From: Heterodera schachtii
Taxonomy: Eukaryota; Nematoda; Chromadorea; Rhabditida; Heteroderidae
NCBI GenBank assembly: GCA_023374025.1
Contig: SIJG01000064.1
Span: 85,943 to 149,942, forward strand
Length of the DNA stretch: 64,000 nt
Direction of reading: 5' to 3'
Numbering within the stretch: position 1 is the first letter of the stretch; every line of letters begins with the position of its first letter. The notes beneath the pieces were generated by a model, which was not told the origin of the DNA, ran no database searches, and saw only the letters and a list, made by a program, of their open reading frames with translations. The translations under genes and the position numbers were made by a program. Below are positions 47,727 to 57,804 of the stretch, piece after piece.

Positions 47727-48444
47727 CCCCCTCTCTCTCCCCCTCCCTTTTCCTCTCCCATTACCCCCGCTCTCTCTTCCCTCTCTCTCCCCCCCCCTCC
47801 CTTTTCCTCTCCCATTACCCCCGCTCTCTCTTCCCTCTCTCCCCCCCCCCTCCCTTTCCTCTCCCATTACCCCCGCTCTCTCTTCCCTCTGTCTCATTAC
47901 CCCGCCCCCTTTCCTCTCCCATTACCCCCGCTCTCTCTTCCCTCTCTCTCCCCCCCCCCTCCCTTTTCCTCTCCCATTACCCCCGCTCTCTCTTCCCTCT
48001 GTCTCATTACCCCGCCCCCTTTCCTCTCCCATTACCTCCGCTCTCTCTTCCCTCTGTCTCATTACCCCGCCCCCTTTCCTCTCCCATTACCCCCGCTCTC
48101 TCTTCCCTCTCTCTCCCCCCCCCCTCCCTTTTCCTCTCCCATTACCCCCGCTCTCTTTTCCCTCTCTCTCCCCCCCCCTCCCTTTTCCTCTCCCATTACC
48201 CCCGCTCTCTGTTCCCTCTCTCTCCCCCCCCCCCTCCCTTTTCCTCTCCCATTACCCCCGCTCTCTCTTCCCTCTGTCTCATTACCCCGCCCCCTTTCCT
48301 CTCCCATTACCTCCGCTCTCTCTTCCCTCTGTCTCATTACCCCGCCCCCTTTCCTCTCCCATTACCCCCGCTCTCTCTTCCCTCTGTCTCATTACCCCGC
48401 CCCCCTTTCCTCTCCCATTACCCCCCCCCCCCTCCCCCTCCCCC
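47727..48444 (+). repeat. C/T-rich minisatellite, 13 copies of a 52-56 bp unit in two variants
   Basis: The core CTCTCCCATTACCCCCGCTC recurs every 52-56 bp from about 47753 to 48410. Units are linked by either a poly-C spacer (type A, CTCTCTCCCCCCCC) or a GTCTCATTACCCCGCCCC spacer (type B); the order of the 12 links is A A B A B B A A A B B B. All three plus frames stay open because the unit has no stop codon, giving apparent 284- and 299-codon frames that are not genes. Confidence 0.9.
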
Positions 48445-48580
48445 TTCCCTCAGCCGCAAAATCCCTCCGTCCGTCTATTTTTCGGCTTTTATATGGCAAA
48501 ACAATTGAAATGGCTAAGGCGCGTGACAGACAGTGTTTGAGCACATTTTTGTTTTTGATAACAGATACTTAAAAACAAAC

Positions 48581-48790
48581 CTTGACCATCTCAAGGCCGG
48601 CCAAAGTTTCGTCCAACCGACTGATCAGTGCTGATCGGACTCTTCGCTGTTCTTTTGGCGATGTTTGAATTGGTAAAATTCGGACCAACGAAGGCCTTTG
48701 GGTGCCGCCATCTTCGATGAGAGTATAAAATGGTTCGGACGAAGAGAGAGAAAAGTGAGAGTTGAAAGAAGTGGAGGGCATGGGACATGG
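48581..48790 (-). CDS. Candidate upstream RhoGEF exon
   Basis: A 210-nt (70 codon) open segment bounded on the minus strand by ATGCAG at its start and GTTTGTTT after its end. It encodes a non-repetitive sequence, including FYTLIEDGGTQRPSLVRILP and SALISRLDETLAGLEMVK, in the middle of low-complexity DNA. Its composition is coding-like and strand agrees with the RhoGEF gene. No domain recognised. Confidence 0.6.
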
Positions 48791-50411
48791 CTGCATTTTG
48801 GACATTTGAGGAAAGATTAGGAGGATTTGAGAGAGGGATTTACTTGGATGGATGTAATTGGAAGGTGCAAAATTGGGGTTTGGGTTTTGGAGGAATTTGA
48901 AAGGGAAGGAAGAGAAATTGCGGGGGGGGGGGGGTGAGTAGAAAGGTGGGCGAAATGGGCGGGGGAGGGAGGGGAGACTTAATGAGGGGGGGGGGGGGGG
49001 GTAAAGCAAAGAGAGCGGCGAAAGGGGCGAGGAGGGAGAGGGGAAAGTTTTTGGGGAACTTCGGACGGACACGGAAGAAGCGAAGGTGAAGGGGAACAAT
49101 AAGTGCAGAGAAGCAACTGAAGAAGCAGATGACGCTGCACTCATTAGAGCAAAGTTGGAGAAATGAAAGGGGGGGGGGGAAACACGCAAAAGCAAAGCGA
49201 AGCAAAGGGGGGGGGGGATTTCGGATTTGAGATGGATATTCTGTCGTGGGAGTTGGAGTGGGAAAGGGGGGTGGACAGGAGGATAGGGGGGAGGGGGTGG
49301 ACAGGAGGGGAGGGAAGGGGGGATTAATCGCTGCGGCGAATGATTGGCAATCCGATCGGACCCGCTAATTGATTGATCTGTTGGCTTTTTTCCAAGATCA
49401 AACGGAGCAAGAGCACTAATCAGACACCGGAAAACCCTGAAGGCAGAGAAATTAACAGGCAAAAAAGTGATTTTTGGTCTTCAATTATTTGGGAAATAAT
49501 TGTTAAAGTTTTGCAATAATATGGAATTTAAAATCTATTTTTACCACATTTATTGTGATTTTGGCTCCCGATGAAATTCCCCCCCTCTCTCCCGCTTTTA
49601 TGTAGCATTTAATCCCCCTTTTGCCTCTTCCACATCCCGCACCCTATTCATTGGCGAAATGTTGCCCACGAAATACGGATGCACCATAACAGCATGACAT
49701 GTTGCGCTTATTCCCCCTCCTCTTTTCCCTTTTTCTCCACTTTCTTCCTCACTCGTTGTCTCCCTCTCTCTCTCCCTTTCCCTCTCCACCCTCCTGCTCC
49801 CCCCCTTTCTCTCTCTCCCTCCCTCCCTCTCCCACTCCCTCTCTCTCTCTCTCCCTCCCTCTCCCCCTCCCTCTCCCCCTCCCTCTCTCTCTCTCCCTTT
49901 CCCTCTCCACCCTCCTGCTCCCCCTCCCTCTCTCTCTCTCTCTCCCTTTCCCTCTCCACCCTCTTGCTCCCCCCTCTCTCTCTCTCCCTCCCTCCCTCTC
50001 CCCCTCCCTCTCTCTCTCTCTCTCTAATGAATGATAAGGACAAGATTAAAAAAAAAGTGATGGAAAGCCTCTGGGGATTTTTTGGGCATTTTAGCCGACG
50101 GAAATGAAAGATTAAAGAAGGAAAGGGAATGGCAGCAAACTGAGATGTGAGATGATGAATCAGAAAAGGAAGAGAAGGCAGAGAAAAGAAAGATAAGGGA
50201 GGGTAAAGGAGATGAAATGGGGAGACAAAAGAGAAAGAGAGAAAGGAAGAATGGGAGAAAGGGAGGAAATTGGCGGGTTTTCCCTTTTTGGTTTTATAAA
50301 TAAATGATTTTAAATTCAAAGAAGAATGCTATGCATTACCGTTGATGGCATTGCCATCATTGGCACTTCTGCTGCCCCCCCCCCTCCCCCCCTTTTCTTT
50401 TCCCCTTTTAC
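48791..50411. other. Low-complexity intron-like stretch
   Basis: G-runs at 48919-48932, 48987-49000 and 49210-49217, and a pyrimidine tract at 49745-50026. No exon supported. Confidence 0.5.
49745..50026 (+). repeat. CT-rich polypyrimidine tract
   Basis: About 280 bp, nearly all C and T, with a repeated longer unit CCCTCTCCACCCTCCTGCTCC (three copies at about 49777, 49902 and 49950) separated by (CT)n. It could form triplex (H-DNA). Confidence 0.85.
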
Positions 50412-50591
50412 CCGTGGTATTTCAATGGTTCCGTTGTTCAGCGCTTCGACGAGGCTCTGTCGTCGATTCCGACTTGGCCTTAGGTCGTCTCCGTGCTGCT
50501 GCGGTTGGTGCAATTTTGTCCAAAGCATTGCCAATTTATTATTTGTTTGGGTCGAAGCGGCGACGCGGACGGGGTCAGCGGAGAAGCCGAA
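50412..50591 (-). CDS. Candidate upstream RhoGEF exon
   Basis: A clean 60-codon exon on the minus strand: acceptor TTCCCCTTAG before 50591 and donor GTAAAAGG after 50412. It encodes FGFSADPVRVAASTQTNNKL at its start and RRQSLVEALNNGTIEIPR at its end. No domain is recognised; strand and location suggest the N-terminal region of the RhoGEF. Confidence 0.65.
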
Positions 50592-50770
50592 CTAAGGGGA
50601 AAAGGAACATTACAATCACCACAAATACTTGAAATTAGGATTGGGCACAATTGGGAATCCGACCGGCACTGTTGTGTCCCGAAATCGCCGTTTTTGGGTG
50701 TCCTATTTCAATTCTCGATTTAAAAAAACGGAAATCCCAACCATTTAAATCCTAAGGGAATGGTTAAAAC

Positions 50771-50959
50771 TAGGGTAGGTCGGGACCGGGACCTGAACAC
50801 GGACAACTGAGTACCTAAGTCCCGGTTTTGACCAGTTTTGACCGGGACCGGGAAATTCCCGGGTTTTTTCCGGCTTTCCCAGCCAAAAAGTCCCGGTTTT
50901 TCAACCCGAAAAGTCCCGGTCCCGGTTTTGCCCAAAATTCCCGGTCCCGACCTACCCTA
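50771..50959. mobile_element. hAT-type MITE with perfect 8-bp target-site duplication
   Basis: 189-bp element with 20-bp inverted ends TAGGGTAGGTCGGGACCGGG (50771-50790 and complement at 50940-50959), flanked on both sides by the identical 8-mer GTTAAAAC (50763-50770 and 50960-50967). The 8-bp duplication and TAGGG ends indicate mobilisation by a hAT transposase. The inside is made of CCCGGTTTT-type repeats. No ORF. It sits in an intron of the RhoGEF region. Confidence 0.9.
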
Positions 50960-51448
50960 GTTAAAACTTTTAACCGTTGAATCATTTTTACTTTTACTAT
51001 ACAAATCACAAACAATAAAAGAAACAAAAAATTAGATCAAAGACAATCTAAAGCACAAAATCTATTAGAAAAAATAAAATTCTGACCCAATTTTTACTCT
51101 ACCAATAATAGCAGTGTTTTACTGCATCGCATTTAATTTAGTTTCATTTTAATAAATTATTCCTTTTTCTTTTTTTTTGGACAAATGCAATAATTATAAT
51201 TAATTAAGAAATTTCATAGCCAATATATGAGTCAGAAGAGAGCACTTTTGAATTGGGAAATGGAAAAGAAGGAATGTGAAGAGTGATGGAAGACAATGGG
51301 ATTTGGGCAGTTTGGGGGTCGCGGCGGATTAATGCGCGAGTTGGGCATAAACAAAAGGTGGGGGGGGGGGGAAAGGGAGGGGATAAGCAAATGGGGGGGG
51401 GGGGGCTTTGTCGCAATGACCGCGCCCGGCCCTAGCAAATAAACTGAC

Positions 51449-51545
51449 CAAATTGAACTCGTCGGAAGTCTCCACGGCCACCACACTCGCCCGGAAGGGA
51501 TGGCGCCACTGCGTAATTGGCATTCGGACGACACTTTCTTTGCCT
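51449..51545 (-). CDS. Candidate upstream RhoGEF exon
   Basis: About 97 nt on the minus strand ending at donor GTCAGTTT, preceded by ATTGAAG. It encodes VVRMPITQWRHPFRASVVAV and ETSDEFNL, which is non-repetitive and coding-like. Probably the same gene as the other minus-strand exons nearby. Confidence 0.55.
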
Positions 51546-51833
51546 TCAATTTGAAAAACAAAACGAATTATTAAAATGAATAAAAAAAAGTAAATAAAAA
51601 TGAAAAAGGCAATAAATTGGTGCACTTTTATGAGAGTTGGACCCTTTATTTGTCAGTCACTTCTCGCGACTTTTTGTTTACTTTCTCGAATCATTCAAAT
51701 ACGAGCCCAAAATTGGGCCAAGTCGCCTCATTAAAAGGGCCAATGGGCAAAAGCGTATTTAATCGTACAATTGATATTTGTAAGTTTTTAAATATTTGGT
51801 TTTTAAATTTTTTTTAAAAGTTTTTATTATTAA

Positions 51834-51971
51834 ACCACCCAATCGATTTGGATTTGAAATTTTAATTATTCCGTCGGCCGGAGATTCCCCCCCCCCCCTC
51901 CGTTGACCATCAATCGTTTCGCTTTTCCTAAATCGGTCCTCGGGGGAGACATCAGTGCTATTTATTTCCAT
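51834..51971 (-). CDS. Candidate first coding exon of the RhoGEF
   Basis: On the minus strand, ATG at 51969-51971 opens MEINSTDVSPEDRFRKSETI, followed by a Gly-rich piece coded by a G/C homopolymer (51887-51899) whose length may be wrong, then GIIKISNPNRLG near a GTGGTTTA donor. It could be the start of the RhoGEF; alternatively a short separate gene. Confidence 0.4.
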
Positions 51972-53320
51972 AGCAATAAGCGCGTGAATTGAAAATTGGA
52001 TGGGCGAAACGAAGCGAAAGACGAAGAGGAAAAAAAGGATATGCAAAATGTAACGGGACACCGAAGGGGGAAAAATAGGGGAAAATGAGGGGGAAAATGG
52101 GGGGGGGGGCGGGGAGGACAATGATGGGGCGACATTTAGGATTGGCATTTATTTGTTTTAAATAAATTTTTGAAGTTTATGCATTTATACAACCAAAATT
52201 AATTATTATAATTAACTGAAAAACTCAACAAAATCAATAGAAAAGGGCGAAAAAAGGAGCCGACTTAAAAAGCAAAACGATTGGCGAACCCAATTGGTGG
52301 CCAGAATGAAAGTGAATTAATTAATTACTGCTACGCCTCCATTAGAATAAAAAAGCATTGAATATTAGCCGAGATGTTCTTTTGTTAAGCCGAGAGAGAG
52401 AGCGGAAGGGAGGGAAAGAGGGAAAAGGGGAGAAGGGGAGAGAGTTGGGGTCGTATTACATCGCCAGCGGGGGGGGGGGGGGGGGGGTCAACTGCTGGGC
52501 CACAGGGACCAATTGGACGATATACCAAAGAATATATAGTGATTAGACGTGTAAAACTCTTATTTTGATTATTAACCCATAATATTAAGTAAATTATTAT
52601 CTATTTTAATTTTAATTTTAATATTTTTAAAATATTATGCACTTGTGGATTCATCTCGAAAAAGTTCCAGAATTCAAATTATTGATCAAAATTACGGAAA
52701 AATCGAAAAAACCCGTAATTACGGGGGGTCCAGAAACGCTGTACTTATGAATCCGTTATCAGTAATCCGTAATTGCGTGCAAATGAGGTGGGGAAGGGCA
52801 ACTCTGTGCTTTTCATCGTTTCAGCATCGTCCAACTGCGCTGGGTGGACGGACCGCGGTGATCCCCCCCCCCCTCCCCTCCAATTCCCTACACTCCCCTC
52901 TCCCATTGCTCCCTTCCCCCCCCCCCCTCCCCTCCAATTCCCTACACTCCCCTCTCCCATTGCTCTTTCCCCCCCCCCCCTTCCCCTCCTTCCCCATTCC
53001 TCGCCACCCCAATTTTCCCTCCCCCGCCCCTCTCGCCCTTTTCGCCCAAAAAAGCAAAAGCCTTACAGCTCAGTCAGTTGAAAGGGCTGTTTGTTCGCTT
53101 CTGTTCTCCTCTGTCGTTACGCCATTTGCCCTAAGGGCACGCGGAGTCCTCCCGCCGGCGCGGAATTAGCTGACGGACTTTGTGATTGATTGCCGCCAAT
53201 TCTGACCGCTGCGCACTTTCCGTTACTGTGTTTAGGCGGGGCGGGAGAGGCAATAAAACGACGTTTCGATGGGCGGGGGGAGGGATCGGTCGCAAAACAT
53301 TGCTTAAGGGTGGGCAGCTA
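51972..53320. other. Upstream region with C-rich tandem repeats
   Basis: Two C-rich copies of about 57 bp (52871-52965, core CCAATTCCCTACACTCCCC) between C-runs, and a G-run at 52470-52487. Minus-strand segments at about 52755-52860 and 53130-53250 have coding-like composition (AQLDDAETMKSTELPFPT; ELAAINHKVRQLIPRRRED) and may be further 5' exons or 5' UTR, but splice phases could not be settled. Confidence 0.35.
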
Positions 53321-56300
53321 AAATGTGTCGAAGACGGACGGCCCACAAAAAGATGGATGAAAGGGGGGGGGGAAGAATTTGCTCCTCGCCCCTTTTGCTG
53401 ACTGTTGACGCTTTCATTTGTCAGAAACTTTTGCCCTCCGGCGGAATGAATGAAAATGAATTTGCCTTTGCACCCCTTCTCCCCTCCCCCCCCCCCAATT
53501 CATTGTGTTGCAAAACCACACTCTCCTCATCATAACTCAAACAATGGTGGGATAGGGAGGGACGGACTGACGAATGAATCGAATGAATGAGTGATCGGAT
53601 GAATGAATTTGGGGGGGGGGGGGGGGGAAGGCATTCATTGCCTTTGGTGGCCACTTAGAAAAGTGTCGAAATGTGTGACCAATTCCCCCCCCCCCCCCCC
53701 CCCCTCTCTCTCAGCAAAACATTCGGCCAATTCAATTTGATTTCATTTTTTACACAAATCAAACAAAAGGTGCCAAGTTAAAGTTAAATTAAGCTAATTT
53801 CATATTGAACGTCTTCAAAAATAAATAAATAAAAGAATGAATGAAAATTTACCATCACTGAAAAAGTGTAACAGATTAAAATATTCATTTGAATTTGAAT
53901 TTTATTTTGTTCACTCGTAAAAAATGCAATGAAAAACATTTATCGGTTGTGGGACTCTTTTGTGCCGCAGTCGGAGGAAAGTCCCGCGGATGGCACAAAA
54001 GCGAACTGAAGGATCAGCAAAAGCATTAGAAAAGCACAGAAAAAAACAGCAAAACAAAAAGTTACTTTTATGTTATTGTACATCAAAATAAAAGGAAATA
54101 TTTAAATTAAACATTTGTACATTTCTCTATCGCCCTGCTGAGTTGATCGAATTTTGTATTTCCCTCAGTGAGCGAATGATACCAAGTTTGTTTGATTTAA
54201 CCATTAATGAAAAAAAGTTATGGCTTCTTAAAGTTTTCACGGACGCAGTTGGCTATGGTGCTAAGTGATTTCGACAGTACCGAAAATTTTTTAAAAGCTT
54301 ACATGAATATTAATATATCGAAAAAGTGAAAAGTCAAACAAATAGTACTTAAAATTTGTTAATTTAAGAATAGAAAAATTCTGCATCGAATTATTTTGTT
54401 ATTAATTTTTATATTTTTAATATATTCTTAATTTCTTTTGTTTGGCAAAAAATGTGCAAAAATTGCCATAGATTTTGAATTGGCCAAAACATTTCTTTTA
54501 TTTCAACATCTGTTGTTTAGAAATATTTATGAAATGAAAGTGAATAAAGTTTTGTTATTATTATTATTCAACGCACAGAAGAGAAAAAACTTTATTTACA
54601 TAACTTTCACTAAAGAATTAAATTATCCTTTTGGCTAGTCCATTCTTCATTTTTGTTTATGGTATTTTGTTACTTTCATTTTTTCGACTAAATAATTATT
54701 TTCCATTTTTTATTGATGCAAATTTTTTCATAGCTGTGGTAAAATTTGCAAAATGGCGTTAATCCGCTTTTACGAGGCCAAATCTTCACGGGATAAAAAT
54801 TAATGCTTTAAAAAAAATTAATCGCTACGGTCGAAACCAATGATTGTCGAATTCACATTTTTTGTGACACTGTCGAAGTCACTCACTGTCGAGATCAATC
54901 ATGGTCGAAATCACCTGGCACGGTTGGCCACACATAAATGACCCCCTACCGTTTAAATTGATTACAATATCATTTAAATAATAAAATAATCTTTTTAATA
55001 ATTTTTTATGAATAATCCGGTCCTATAAAAAACTACAGATCGTTCAAAAAAACCCTAAGTGGGGCGGATTCGTTATTTAAAAAAGCATCAATCAACAGGA
55101 GGAGTTCACGGATGAAAATCATTTCAAAACAGAAACAAATGGTAATTTTAACGGAAAATGCATTTGTACAAGGTCGAATTTGAATTCGTTTGAATTTGAA
55201 TTCGTTTTAATTTGAATTCGAATTCGAATTCTAAACCACACATTTTCCTTTATGGCACATAAACAAACGGACGACCCATTTTTAATGCTCACCAAAATAT
55301 ATCATTAATCTTTTTGCATTTTTAAACAAAGGCGAAATTGCCCTTTTAACAATGAATGAAAATTGGCAGATTTTGGCAACAAAAAAAAAGAAATTGAAAA
55401 CATTTCTTTGTAAAATTTTATTTTTAATCTCAATTCGATTTCGCTTATTTTCTTCTGTCCCTGTCGCCCTTTTCGCTATTTTCTTCTCCCTTTTTATACA
55501 TTTTATGCTTTTTCTTCGCTAATTGATTTTCTCATGCGCCAAATCAAACGAATCATTCGCCAATTCATTCATTCTTCCCCCCCCCCCCTTAGATTTGATG
55601 ATGTCCTTGTGCTCAATTCAATGCGTTTTTCCCCCCGAGCGAATGATTTTTATACAAAATTTGAATTTTGGTTTTTTTTTTCAAATCGTATAAACCCAAA
55701 GGCTCCGAATCAATTGGTGTTCTGTCATTAATAAGCACTTTGAGGGTAATTGAAGATTTAATTTTCTCTCTTTCTTTGTTGTCATATTTTGGTCAAAAAT
55801 TAAACATTTTAGTGATTTTTAAATAAAATTAATTCTAATATATTATATAGTTCAACAGTAATAGTCATCGCACGAAAAATAGGAATTTTTATTTATTTGA
55901 AGACGAAAATTTTATTTTCAAAAATTCATAATTGCGTTTTTTTAGATCCCCTAAATCTTATTTTGACCATAGTGTCCTTAATTTCCGTACGTCAAAATGA
56001 ATGGTTGGGTTAGTATTTTTGCCAGTTTGCTTTTGAAGGATATTTGATTATTTTACAATTCCCATTTTCTGCTCCTTTTCCTCTGATCCCTTCTCTTCTC
56101 TTTTCTTTCGTTGTCTTTCGATTCGCTTCTCTTTTCCCCGTCCTTATAAATTATCTTTCTTATTTTATTACATATTTTTTTCTGTGTTATTAGCCCTTCT
56201 CTTCTTCTTACACCACTTTTCCTGCTTCTCCCCAGCCGGTTGTTCCTTTAATTACCTCTCATTCAATGGAATTTTGCTTTTGGTTGGCTTTTTCGTTGTC

Positions 56301-57804
56301 ATTTAATTTTTGTTTTGTCTAAGCGAATATCGCTTCTTTTCATTATTATTAATTAATGAATGATTAGCTAATAAGTTAATTTTACTGTTTTTTCGCTGTT
56401 TTAATAATTAACTCCCAACAAATTGCTCATTTTTGTCCTCTTCCCACCAAATCAAATATTTTATTGACCAATAATTTTTGTTTGCGCTATGTCCGCCACC
56501 CTTTTGAATCCGCAAATATTTTAAAGTGATTTTATTCGAGGGTATTGGGCGCTATTCAAATAAAATTCGATTGTATCGAATTGAGTGGACACATTCAATT
56601 CACTCAAGGTAAATGATCCTTCGGCTGTTTCTGTCAATCAAAACACTTTCTCAAACAGATTGTTAATATTATTTTATCATTAAATCACCCGTTCAAATTT
56701 TAATTATTTTATTTGTATTTTTATTTTTCTTCCTCATTTTAATTTAAGCAATAAATAATACATTTACTCATTTCTTTATTTATTCCAATTTTCTCATTGT
56801 GTTTTATTAGTATATGAAAGTACAAATGTTTCTGTCTGTTTTGAGTTCATTGCTGTGCGGGACTGATGGTTGCCGAAAGGCGCAAAACTTACAATTAGTT
56901 GGGATGGACGGCCATTTATGCTTTAAAAAAAATGGATGAACGCCGTCCATTCTTAGCCATAACAATGGCAATAAACGTGATTTCTCACCAAGGCTGAGTT
57001 CCGTTTTCATCTTTTTAGCCCTTTAACCTTTCACTTTTTTTGGGGTAAAGGTGAAAGATTTTTACAACTTTTCGTTCCTTTTTAAGTATTTTACTATTTA
57101 AAAATTTATAATAGGGTTACACGGGTCCGGGTGCCCGACCGGGCCCAGACCCGGATTAATTAAATATATTCTTTTAAATGGCTTTGAGTATTGTTCCGTG
57201 GCCTAGCGATTATTCTCATGAGTTTACTTAATTCCCTTTCATAGCGGTGGAATAACAACAAAAACTCTGTTAACAAATTGGTCCAAATTTCGGCCCTCAA
57301 ATTTCATAAAAATTTTAAAATTGAGCCTAAATTGGGGCTTTTCTGTTTTGGGGCCCGGATTTAAAACTAAAAAAAAAATGGCATACAAATTGCAAAAAAC
57401 AGACGCCAAAATTATTTCGGAAGAATAAATGCCATAATTTGAGCCAACAAAAGATTTCTTCAAAAGCCCGCGTTCGTTAATTTATACAATTGAAATGATT
57501 GTTTTTTTTTGTTGAAAATATTACATAATTTAAAGATAATTCTATCAGAACATTTCTTAGAAATAAGAACAAATCGAAGCCCTGATTTAATAGGACTTTC
57601 AAAACCCCTTAAATCCACAAAAATTGACCCTTTTTGACAAAATCAGTTCATAATTCCAAGAACTAACATTTTCAACCAATCACAAAAATGAACCAATCGA
57701 ATTGCTTTTCCTCAACATATGTACATAAAGTTTTTTAATTCGGATTTCTTTTCTTTCAGCGGTTTGTTTGGCCGACTCCTTTTATTTTATTTTCTTATTC
57801 GGCG
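53321..57804. other. Large intergenic region
   Basis: G/C homopolymers at 53367, 53487, 53610-53627 and 53682-53704, GAATTC-rich palindromic repeats at 55183-55230, and otherwise AT-rich sequence. 57108-57165 (TAGGGTTACACGGGTCCGGG) looks like the end of another CCCGG-rich repeat. TTTTCTTTCAG at 57749-57759 is a strong acceptor just upstream of the next ATG (UTR intron or spliced leader). No gene is supported. Confidence 0.5.

Larger units (their letters stand above)
45235..48580. other. Intronic or intergenic low-complexity stretch
   Basis: The minus frame at about 45430-45650 (SIIELL end, QSAQQRSLPPFSVDQSAQHP) may be another RhoGEF exon, with a possible donor GTGACT at about 45431, but phases do not clearly agree. 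The remainder has G-runs (46166-46184, 47310-47321, 47451-47478), GAAT repeats (46073-46094 and 46616-46638) and the minisatellite at 47.7-48.4 kb. Confidence 0.45.

Noticed and set aside
47673..48572. Open frames of 299 and 284 codons on the plus strand
   Set aside because: They translate the C/T minisatellite, which has no stop codon in any frame; the products are Ser/Pro/Leu repeats with no gene signals.
49679..50319. Long plus and minus frames (142 and 203 codons)
   Set aside because: Artefacts of the CT/GA tract; composition is purely Ser/Leu/Pro or Arg/Glu/Gly.
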